Source: Adiantum capillus-veneris (lineage: Eukaryota > Streptophyta > Polypodiopsida > Polypodiales > Pteridaceae). Taken from it: 64,000 nt of DNA. The notes under the pieces are model-generated. The model made no database searches, was not told where the DNA came from, and was given only the letters and a program-made list of their open reading frames with translations. Below are positions 40,001 to 51,400 of this stretch, in pieces. The DNA is taken from contig CM043953.1 of assembly GCA_014529385.2 (NCBI GenBank), positions 79,908,338 through 79,972,337 of the forward strand, given 5' to 3'. The translations under genes were made by a program, and so were the position numbers. How positions within the stretch are numbered: position 1 is the first letter of the stretch; the number at the start of each line of letters is the position of its first letter.

Positions 40001-43000
40001 AAGATAAAGGCTCAATTATATGCGCAACTGACACGATGGTTCACACACCATGGGTTAGATATAGACCACCTACCACCCTTCCACTATGGCTGGGATGCTC
40101 CAGTCTCCACACATACCGCCTCACACCTAGTGAGAGGGCCAGAGTATTGAGGCATGATCTTAGGCAGTTGTATACACAAGACATGGATATCACCTAGCCT
40201 GAAACTACCGCTGAAGACGTTATAACTTATACCATTGGACCCACTCCATGAGTATCTTGGAAAATGGTTTTAGACAGGATCCAAATATCTAGAGAGATTC
40301 CTCTCACATGGGCTAGAGTAGCGATTGGTCAGCTCATAGTAGCCTCTCACATAGCGCTAGAGTGGCCATTGGTCAACTCATAGCACCCTCACACATAGCA
40401 CTAGAGTAGCAATCAGCTCATAATATCCTCACACCACCTTGAGATAAGAGGTGGGTAAAGCACCTAGTGAAACCTGCAAGTCGTCTGACAAGACGAGTAA
40501 ATAATGTAACTCCACCACAACTAAATGGAAAACAGCAAGCTCAATTGAAAGAGAACACTTAGTCAAGATGCACATAGCAGAGTTCAACTCTCAAAGAGAT
40601 TCGCCCCTCAACACGCAGCCCTTGGGGTTATCCAGCTGAAAAGAACTCCAACCATGGCATAGGTGTACCAAAGTACCAAGTGACCAAAGTACAAAGGCGT
40701 ACTCTTAGCTATGTGGACCAAGATCCCAAGGTGTAATCGTGTGGACAAGCCTATTGTCAAGAAATTGTCCGTACTATGCCAAGGTGTAATCGTGTGGACA
40801 AGCCTATTGTTAAGAATTTGTCCGTACTTCCTCCGTGACCTTGGCAATATTGCCAAGATTGTCACCATATATGGTCCACGGATAATGTTCAACACGTGCG
40901 ATCGCTCGTATGCGATTAGGGAATACATGGACTTGTACAAAGGTATTTGATTGTTGTTCTACATTAGTGGTTAATTGATTGTGTGCCGTAATTGGAGTTT
41001 GAAGCACGGAGATTGAATGGAGGCTTACAATATGCAATAATTCAATTGTATGTCATCGAATATGCTTTTTATGTTTTATAAATGCTTTTTATGAGAACTA
41101 TATATTTTTATGTTTTGAATGCTTTTTATGAGAATTACAGTTAGAATGTATTTTAAAAGTATTGTAAAATTTGTGAAGGTTGAGTGCTGGCTTTTGAAGG
41201 TTAAATATTTTGCATGCTTTTTAGTTAAATATAACATGTAGGCTAAGTTTAGTTAAGGAGGCTATCAAAAGAAGCCAAAAGCTCTAAAAAGAGGAGGCAA
41301 GGGCGTTTTTGCATGCAAAAATTTCTCTCTATTAGAGGAGGAGGTTGCCACATGCAGGACAACCTTTCACAAGAACGGCCATAACATGAGCTCTAATTGT
41401 TAAAATCGTGCAACCCAGGACTCACATGAAAGCTCTCTTCGAGCTCTACACATCTACGGTATCACTTTTACATTTTAATAATGTCTAATATTATTTGCAG
41501 CAGCTTTACTCACCAAATATTCTTGCCAGTTCTTGAGATGATGGAGAAGTTATTTGTCATGCATGTGCATGGAAATTTGTAAGTGAAATTCATCTAAAAA
41601 GAAGATGTATATGTTGTATATGTTTTTCAGAGTTGTATATGTTTTTGTGTGAGATGATTCTTGTTTTCTCCTTACAACATTCTTGATGGCACTCTCTCTT
41701 TGTCCACCGGTTTTTCCAAATACTCGCGGATAAACTCTCTATTCATAAATCTCTATGCAATGGGGAAACCTCGAAGCAAAGGGCACTCATCCTCCGTTTC
41801 CCCTCCATGGAAGCGGAGGACTTCTTGAAGAAGAGACCGCTCTAAAGAAGACGGGCATCTTTCATGGAGATGACCTCACTCTCTCGCAGATTGCTCATAT
41901 GCAAGAGGTAATGCCGGAAATTAGAGCAGCAAGGGAGAAAGGGAAGATTGCTTTTTACAGAGATGGAAGGGTGATGATATTGGAGCGACGCTCCGCATGA
42001 CGATGCGAGACCTATGGGACCACACTAAAGATGGCAGCTTGGAATTGTAATGGGTCACTCCATCTTGATGTAGGTGCCTTTGAGGATAGTTTCATTGGGA
42101 GAGACATCATTTTCTATTCTAAGACGCATCAAGCCCCTGGGCAATCCTTGTCACACGTGAGCGGATATAGATGGGAGACCAGATTGGAGCATCGAGGACG
42201 GGGCTCAGGGGGAGTGGTAGTTTTATTCAGGAAGGAGTTGCAACCATTGATATATATAGCGCACAAGCATGAGCAGGCTAGGTACATGTGGGTGAGGCTA
42301 AGGGCAGAGACAGGCAAATACCTCTACATTGCTATTTGTTACTTTCCTTCTAATACGTCAGTATATGCATCACCTACAGGACAGTCCCCCTTTGCTATTT
42401 TGGATAATGCAATATGGGAGTTTTCCAAGGATGGTGACATTATCATACTAGGGGACTTCACTGCTAGGACTGCCCATCACCAGACAATATTTTACGATAC
42501 TTCCGAGGAGATGCTTAGGGAGCTAGACGTTACAAAGATGGGCCTATCCAGACTATCACAAGATGATGAGTACACTGAGTATGGCAGATACTTGATAGAT
42601 ATAGGAACTCCATATAGATTGGCCATTTTGAATGGCCTACAAAATTTTTCAACAGCCGGAGGTTTTACATGCTTTCCACATCAACATGGGGCTAGTACAA
42701 TGGACTATGTTATGGCCCAGCCAGGTCTCATTCCATTCTTTCAAGATTTCATGGTGGGCACTAGGCCAGTTGGAGTAGCAGTTGACCATGCTATCTTGTC
42801 TTTCACTCTTACGTTTCAGTTCATCACAGCTCCATTAGGAGAGGTCCCCACGCACACTCGGTATACATTCGTGAGGGAGACGAATTCTGTGTATATGGAT
42901 GAGATATACAGGCAGCTATGCACTCAGGAGCCGGGACGGCCACTAGATGAACTCAATCAGATATTGACAGAGACGCTTCATGATGCAGCATACCCCCACA

Positions 43001-45117
43001 GCCAGCCTACACGGAGACAATCTGGGAGCATGCCCCAAAACAGTTGGTATGCTGAGGAGTGTAGAGAGACGAGGATCAAATTACAAAGGGAAGTGCTCAT
43101 GGGTATTACCACACATAGACAGTCACGGATTATCTTTCGCCACCTAGTGCGACGAAAGAAAAGGGCTTATCTATCTCAGCTAGAGCAGAATCTATATCAC
43201 CTATTTATGAGTCGTCTAAGGGCGAAGCATGCACGCTATTCCACGAGCATTCACCACCACCAGCGATCACCTCCGGGGGAATAGCCACATTATCTCTACA
43301 TAGCATCAGGGCAACCACATCTGCCAGACCCACTAGAGACATGCCCTGAGACATGTACTTTCTTGCCGAGAGGGTAAGGAAAGCCATTGACAAGATGAAG
43401 ACAAGGAGAGCACATGATCATGATGGTCTGGTAGCAGAGCACTTCATACAAGCCAGAGATATGCTTGCAGAGTTTCTTGCTATGATGTTTAATCGAGCCA
43501 TGTATGAAGGCTTTCTTGAGAACACTATCTACACTGACAGTCAAAGCGCATTGGCAGTTGCGAGGAACCCAGTTTTTAATGCTCGCACAAAGCACATTGA
43601 GGTGCATTACCACTATGTCAGGGAGAGGCTCTCAACAGGAGAGATCAGCTTGGCTTATGTGCCAACACAGGACAACCTTGCAGATCTTTTCACAAAGGCA
43701 TTGTCTCGTGAGAAGCTTGAAGCTTTCCGCAAAGCTTTGGGCTTACTCCCCTTTGTGGACTGATCCTGTCCTCAGGGCATGGCACTTCCCTTTACTCATG
43801 TGCCAGCTCTCGTTCACCGCATCACTCCAGGGGGGGTTTGTTACCATATACATGTGGTAGTGATGTGTGTGAACACACTAGGACCGCCGGGGCATTTTTT
43901 CCCTCTTTAGGAGGTTTTTTCCCCCGTGCATTGTATATACGCCCATCACTCTATGTCTACGATTGTGCCTATTTTCAAGTCAAGAGATCCCAAGATTCCC
44001 GGGAATTATCGAACCATCATGGTTGGTCACACATTGGCTAGGCTGTATGCATCCGTTCTTGAGTAAGAGCTGAGTAGATGGGCAGAGCGAGAGGGCTTAC
44101 GAGCACCAAGGCAAGCAAGATTCAGGAGAGGTTTCTCCACTCTTGACCAAATTCTGACACTCAGAGCTATTATTGAGGAGGGTAGACACCATGGCAAGAG
44201 GATCTATTATAGCTTTGTGGATTATCTACTAGGGTTTCCATGGAAAGCATTTCAAAATACCCCTCTGCCAAAAGTTGCACTCCAAAGAGAGATATTTGAA
44301 GGCATGTAACTTCGGGCAAAAAATTTCTTGAAAGCTTGTCAAGTCCTTGGAGTGCGCGGCTTAATAGCTATAGACATCCACCACTTCATGGCAGTGCCTT
44401 TGAGAAAAACAACGGCTCAAAAATCTTTGATCCTTCTCTTGCAAGTGATCTTTATGGCTTATGCCCTATAAGGATCGTGCCCAATGCAGGATGGAGTAAG
44501 GGTGGGAGTGGCTATTAAGTCCGGGGTCGAGACACGAAGATTCTTGCTCTGTCTGCTCTTTGCTCTTTGGTAAGGCCGGTATGCTTCCAGAAAAGCACGG
44601 GCCTGAAGCTCTGACACCATTGTCAAGGGGACGGGCACCACGTGCCAACAGAAAAGAACAGACTGAACAACTTTATGCACTTCAAATAACAAGTGAAATG
44701 AAAAAGATGCGTGACACGAGACGGGGAGTGGCCGCGTTCCACCACAAGAGAGCACTGGTTCTAAATCTTGGCGCCCCGTTCGGTATTTCTTTATATTGCT
44801 TGAACTCAATGGCTTTGCTCTATATCCCCCACGGGTAGACTCCCAGAATGAGAGTCCATGGGTCATATTTAAAGGCACTTGGCCTCTAAAAGCAGTTTAC
44901 ATGAAAAGCGTTCAAGTTCCAAAAGCATCTGGCCTCCCAAAAGCAACCAGCAAAAAATAATTGAAATCGTATTGCCTCCCACGTCCTCAGCCAGCAGCGT
45001 AAATCGTGGAATTCCAAACACGCTGCCACGTGGCATTGTCAGTGCAATTCACAGGCGTCCGTATACTGTACAAATGTTGCCACATCATCAGTTCTCTACG
45101 CTTTGTGTGTGTGTGTG

Positions 45118-45190
<73 letters not shown>

Positions 45191-48100
45191 GTGTGTGTGT
45201 GAGTGTGATCGACTTCTTTCTCGGAAGCATCTACTGCATATAAATAATGCTTCTCTTATCCATGATGTTTTTCAAGATATGATTGCTGGACTGGTTCCCC
45301 CCTTGATGGTTCACATGCATCTAGATCTTGATGCTGCGTGGTTTCAATTTACTGTGCGAGTGCAATGTGCTATTCAGGATTATGGCAAACAATATTTGCA
45401 TTGGACTCGCGGCAAAGTTATGGATGCTAAACAGGCTTGTCAACACTTGCAGGAATTGGCTAATTCGAGGCCTTTATCTAGCTATGAGTTATCGGAGTTG
45501 TGTGAAGCCCGTGTATGCATACAACTTGATGATAAACGGAAGCTTGAAAAATGGCAAACACGGGCTTGTCAACGGGCTTTGCGGATAAAGGATGTGCTTC
45601 GAAGCAGTTTTTCAAGCATTTGCATCACACAAGACTTTCTCAGAGCATCAAGCGTGTAAAGACTCCTTCAGGTGCTTGGACATCCTCTAAACAGGAACTT
45701 GCTGACACCATGGTCTTGCATTATACACAGGTTTTTGCTGCTCCGCCTCAAGAATCGTTAGCAGTGCATCAAGCTCAACGGTTGCTACTCTCTCATATTC
45801 ACCCGATTTTCTTATCAAGATGCACTTTCCCTTGAGCAGCCTTTCAGTGATTCTGAATTGCACAGTGCGTTGCTTTCATTGGGCCGTTGGCGATCTCCTG
45901 GCTGGGATGGGCTTACCGTGGAGTTTTTTTATCTCTTTTTGGGAGACTTTGCAAGAGCCCTTGTTTTTCATGATGAATGCAACATGGGAAAAACAAGATT
46001 TGCCAGTTTCTTGGAAAGAGTTCAAACAAGCACTTTGTGAGCATTTCTCGCACTGGAGACCGATTACGTTGATGCCTGTCGTGTATAAGATTTTGGCTAA
46101 GTTGTTGACGAACAGAATTAAGGATTACCTTTTTGCAGGAATACATCAAGCTCAATATGGTTTCATACCACGTCGGCAAATTCATGACAACTTGGCTAAT
46201 GTGATGATTGGCATGGAATACGCAAAGTACATGCAACAAGATGTGCTTGTCATGCAGATTGATATTGAAAAGGCTTTCGATACTGTGCAATGGGACTTCA
46301 TTGCAATCACGATGCGCTGCCTTGGGTTTGATCCTAAATTTGCCAATATCATTTATTTCTTGTATGCTTCCAGTTCGTCTTTGGCGATTCTTGATGGTGA
46401 GCTGACAGACTCTTGGCCCCTTGGTTGTCTTGGTTGCTCGGTTAGACAAGGATGTCCCCTTAGTGCATTGTTGTATGCTATTGCCACACATCCTTTGTTG
46501 ATGCATTTGGACCATTTGACTTCTACTGGTTGTCTTCATGGCCTGCAGTTACCCCCGGGTCGCAACTTCGTCGGGCAGGCTTATGCTGATGACTCGTTGT
46601 TTATGCCTCGTAATTGTCAAGCTGATGTTAGAGTGATCACGGAAGCTTTGGAGATGTATGGGCTTACAGCGGGTGGTCAATTTTTGCAAATCGAAGCTTC
46701 TACCACTGATTTCTTGCGATTGGCATGATTTGCTGTGGCTGGGTGAAATTGTTCTTCCGAATGTGATTGTAAGGCACTTGGGGTATCCTATTGGTTGGAA
46801 TGTTACCCACAGTCAAAAAGTGGATTGGGTCATGCAACGTTTGAACGTCAAATTGCATTACTGGAAATTGTCCACTTGGCCACTGCATGTTCGGCTGCGA
46901 ATTGTTCAAAGTATCATGATGGCTTATGTTCAGTTCTATTTGCCGTTGTTGTATTGGCCTCGACATTGTCTCATGTCACCTATGTCATTGATTTTATCTC
47001 ATATGTGGCGCACTCATGCTCACAAAAAAGGCTTGCATTTGATGTCACTGGAAAAACTTTGCACTCCAAAGCGATATGGTGGTCTCAATATCTTGGACTT
47101 GCGTCGGTATGTTCTTGCCCGGAAAGCAATGTTGTGCCAACTCTTGTGCAACAAACTCAGCCATGGGCCCTTATGCTTGCCTCCTTGTGTCGGCATGTTG
47201 TTACTTCCTCCTTTGGTCATTGGAAACCATCTTTTTGGAGGTTGTTTTTGGTAGGATGGAAGGGCACGTTCCCGGATGCCCTATCACCTCCAATTTAATT
47301 TCTAACTGGAAGGAAGTTACAATGCATTTATCATGGTCCGATCGTCCGCATCAGGGTGGAATTCACTTCGACTAGAGAGTCTCCATTGGAGTCGGGTATT
47401 CTCTCCTGCTTTGGTTGACCGCTTGCACCGTTAGGCCTACTTTCTCTCCTGTCGCGGTCTGCGAGTTGTTGGTGATGTCATTGATGACGCAAGGTACACT
47501 TTTCACTTTTCCTTTGCTGCTACTCCTTTTGGGTTGGGTATGCATTACCGTCAGTTCTGGAGACAGCTTCAGCTCATGCTGGTTGACTTTCTGCCTGTTC
47601 CGCCCTTGGTTGTTGGGGATCGCATGTCTGATTGGTGTCTCCGAGACATGCCTTTCCAAGCTATGTCTGCTAGTAAGGTTTATGCTCTTCTTCTGCCTCA
47701 ACCGTGGATTGCTGATCATTGTAATGCATTATGGTCGATGCATAAGTCTGATACTTGGTGGAAGAAAGTGCTTGTTGCCCTTTGGAAGAGTCATTTGCCT
47801 TTAACGGAGCGTTTGTTTCTCTGACGATGCCTAGTTGAAGTCCTTCCAATGGGTGCTTTTCTCAATGTACATCAAATCTGCTCGTCCCGTTGTGTTTGTT
47901 GCTCGGTTGCAGAGGAGACTGTCAGTGATCTCCTTTGGGATTGCTGCGTCACTAGAGAGTTTCTTCGTGGTATAGCAGCTGGCATGCAGCTTCGATTCCC
48001 CTCCATGATTTTTCACAAAAGGTTTTGGGCTTTTGGCATTCTCCCACCTTCTTCACAACAATTTGTAGTTTTCTTTATGTGGGTCAGATTTCGGGCCTAT

Positions 48101-48386
48101 TGGACCATGTGGCGTCAACGCAACAGCTGCATGTTCTCTCGTGCTGATGCAACTCATTTTCAATTTTTCAATTTTTCAAGCTTTCTCTTAGGCAATCCCT
48201 ACGTTTTGCTCTGGAAGTGGGTGATGTCACTTCAGACATGCATTGCCTTTCTTATGAATGCTTTCAGCCTATTTTGGCAGATGAACACTTCTGTGTTCAC
48301 ACTATTGTATCTGTTCATTTGTGTGGGTTTTCCTCGTCTTGAGGTTTCCCGCTAGTAAATTAATCCCAGAGATCTACAAAAAAAAA

Positions 48387-48434
<48 letters not shown>

Positions 48435-51400
48435 GGTCCTGCATTAGTTTAATGGATTTAGGTTCCCCGGGCCCCATTGGACGAGGTCCCGTAAGTTGGT
48501 GGGAATTCGTCTTTAAAATAGGCCACTCAGCAAGACTTCGCAAGTTGGTAAAACTTTTTCTGCTGCTTGTTCTTCTTCCGCTGCTTCTTCACTTAGGGTT
48601 TAGGCCCCTGCTGCTTGTTCTTCTTCTGTTGCTTCTTCACTTAGGGTTTAGGCCGCTCGGCCGGGATCTACAAGTTGGCTCCGTTCTTAAGTGGCTTGAC
48701 ACGTTAGCAGTTTGCGGCACCATCCTCAAGGAGTAATCTTGCAATCAATACCTCCAATGGCATACCATATGCCCAACAACTTTGACCGCCTCAAATACCG
48801 TAAAATCCGAAGAGCCTGCTCAAAATGGCACTTGGCAGGCTTCTGCTAAATGAACTCAGAAGTCCCACCGAAAAACTGAAAACTCATGATTAGGAGAAAG
48901 ACAACCAGGTAAGAGCTCATTTCAGTCTCAAAATAAAGGTAAAACATGTTCAATATACCCAATGGCACGAAGACTTACACGTATCACCTTTTGGTGATGA
49001 CAACTAGAAACAGTGCACATTTGTGGGAAAAGGAAGATTATTGGCTTGGAAAGAAGTAAGATAGTTGATAGATGGCCATAGATGCCAAGCCAATTATATT
49101 GAATGTCTTGAGCAAACATTCTAGATCTTTGGAGATCTCACTTGGCCAATGGTAAAGATAAGATAGACAACAATTTGTGAAACCAAGTAGTATGGGATGT
49201 TTAGGCACTGAAGTGCCATGATAATTGTCTGCTACGAGAGAACCTAAAAAGGTTATGGGTTGCCATGAGAGGAGTTGACATTAGTAAACTCCTCAGAACC
49301 AACAAGAAAGGAACGACGAGTTATAAAAGTTGAGCTCAGTCAAGGAGAGTTTTTACCTTACAGGTTTCCCTCCTGATGTTTACGAGGACAAAGCTTTGCT
49401 TCAGAGCGACGCAATGTCACATCAGTTAAGCATCAGGACCATGGAGCACACATGGCACGCATGGATAGGGTGCATAGAGCACACTGTGGGTGCATAGAGC
49501 TTGGGGATGGAGTCCAAAGCAAGGCCAGATAGCCACACGAGAAGTGAACAGGCCTAGGACAGCCACACAGGCGTGTAGCCTAGCACACCCTAGGTCTAGT
49601 CATGCCCGAATATAGCCCAGCCAAATGTGAAAAGGCCAAGACAAGACTTTATATATGGGACTCCCCGGTTGGGTCGACCGTTCTTTGGGAGTGCTCCTTT
49701 GCAAAGAGCTCTCATTGGAGACCCCACCTTGAGACGTCTGATGAGAGCTGTAGGACGCTTGTTTCAAAGATCACAACCGGAGAGTAATGTCTAGGCCTGC
49801 ATTTCGCATGTATAAAGACAGATATGGATACCCCGTCAAGAAGGTGGCTGATCAGGACAAAAAGGATGAAATGCCTAGAGATTTTGGCACATCTTTTTGG
49901 TGGAAGCGCAACCACAGCTTCAGTCCGACTATGTATGATCATTTGACACCGATGGATGAACCAAAGGACTCCAAAGACGGAGGCCAGAACTTAAGATTTG
50001 ATACTTTTTCAAGGCTTCAAGATGTGAACAAGGCACTGGCTTTCATAGAGCAGGTTGGTGCCGCCTTTTACAGAGGCAACTTACAAAAGCTTCCAAGGTT
50101 CAGAAAAGGAAAAGCTCAGACTTGGTGGTTGACCTTACTTTTGCAAGGAGAGGCACCCGGTACTTGGGTAAGGTTCAAGAGAATGTTTTTCTCTTCATGG
50201 TTGACACCTAAATTTGAAACAAAGATTTTGATGGCTTGGAACCATTTGAGAATGACATAGAACAACACACTTATGACCTACAACGAGAGATTTTGGGAAA
50301 CATTGCCACTTCCTTCTATCCGGTTTCATTGGAGAAGCAGCTCAAGGGCTACCGTTCTGGTTTGACTAATGAGCTACAGAGTTTTTGTCTAAAGTTCAAA
50401 TCTTAAGGTCTTTTTATTTTCTATTAAGTACCCTTTACGCAAAATCAATTAACACCCAACAACCAGACTGCATAAAAAATATAAATGGCATAATCCTTAC
50501 TGAAGAACGGTATACTGCAGCCTGAAGACGTCCTAGCCAGGCATCCCTTGTCTCTTCATCGTCAAAACGTAGTAGTAAAGTATTTACAGACTCTGCAACC
50601 TTCAATAGAGAATACAATTGTGAGATATTTATGAAGAGCCATCAGAAAGAGAAATCACTTTCTTTTCGTCACATGAATATACTTCACAAACCTTGTTATT
50701 GAACTGGCCCCCATCACACACTGCAAGGACGTTTGTTACCCCTCCAATAGATTCTGGGGGGACGGCTATCACTTGCTTACCATTAAAACTGCCCATAGTT
50801 GCCATGGTTAATATTGACTGTCCTTTTAAACAGCATTATGGTGAATGTTTCTGGGAACAGAGCTTCTTACCTAACTCGCCTCTTGGCTGAAGTCGCTGAT
50901 GGTGAATCCAGTACATATAAGAAAGGGCCAGCTAATGCTGCATAGCTACGCTGCCACACAGCTTCCCTATTTCCAACACCCTGTTGCATTGGTTCAAGGC
51001 TCATATATTTGACACAACTTTGGGAAACATTCTGGATTGATGATTCGACTTCAAATTAGAATAGATACCTTCCAGACTAAGACAGAAACCTCTCCTTCAA
51101 AATCTGCTGGATCCCAGGGCCGAAAAGCTTTCTCATCTTCCTTGGAGCTGTCTGATTGGAACATTTTGAACACCTGCATAAGCCTGTGGTATCGAGCGGG
51201 CGAAAATTGAAATCCTAGAGATGGCAAACGCACAGCCACCCTAGTTGTAGGATAAGCAGGATGTGGCACACATATCTGTAACACTGTTATTAGGTCAACC
51301 AAAGTAAGGTATGGTGATGAATAAGAGAGAATGATAAGAGACAGAAGGTTTGCACCTGCTGCAAAGCAACTGCAATGCCACATCTCTCCAAAACAGAGAA

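Larger units (their letters stand above)
41755..44222 (+). mobile_element. Family-1 LINE copy with ORF1 end, EN and RT; split by copia fragment
   Basis: ORF1 C-terminus (KKTGIFHGDDLTLSQIAHM, IAFYRDGRVMI) stops at UGA 41998-42000. The same frame continues to the endonuclease. EN motifs are AAWNCNG (42034), GDFTART and VDHAILSF. RT finger follows from 43030; RAHDHDGLVAEHF at 43405. A copia fragment sits at about 43518-43951; LINE coding resumes at STIVPIFKSRDPKIPGNYR and stops at YSFVDY near 44222. Confidence 0.88.
44621..48709 (-). repeat. LTR (second family) interrupted by a LINE
   Basis: Minus-strand LTR from TGCTAACGTGTCAAGCC (48709) to TTGACA (44621), matching 33213-33979. Without the LINE it would be about 900 bp. 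It contains aaagaaataccgaacggggc near 44774-44793, a (GT)n tract, and a tandem unit of about 45 bp ('cttcttcacttagggttta') at 48560-48655. Confidence 0.82.

Noticed and set aside
44879-45202. ORF with a Val-Cys repeat tail
   Set aside because: It reads LTR sequence and then a (GT)n tract.
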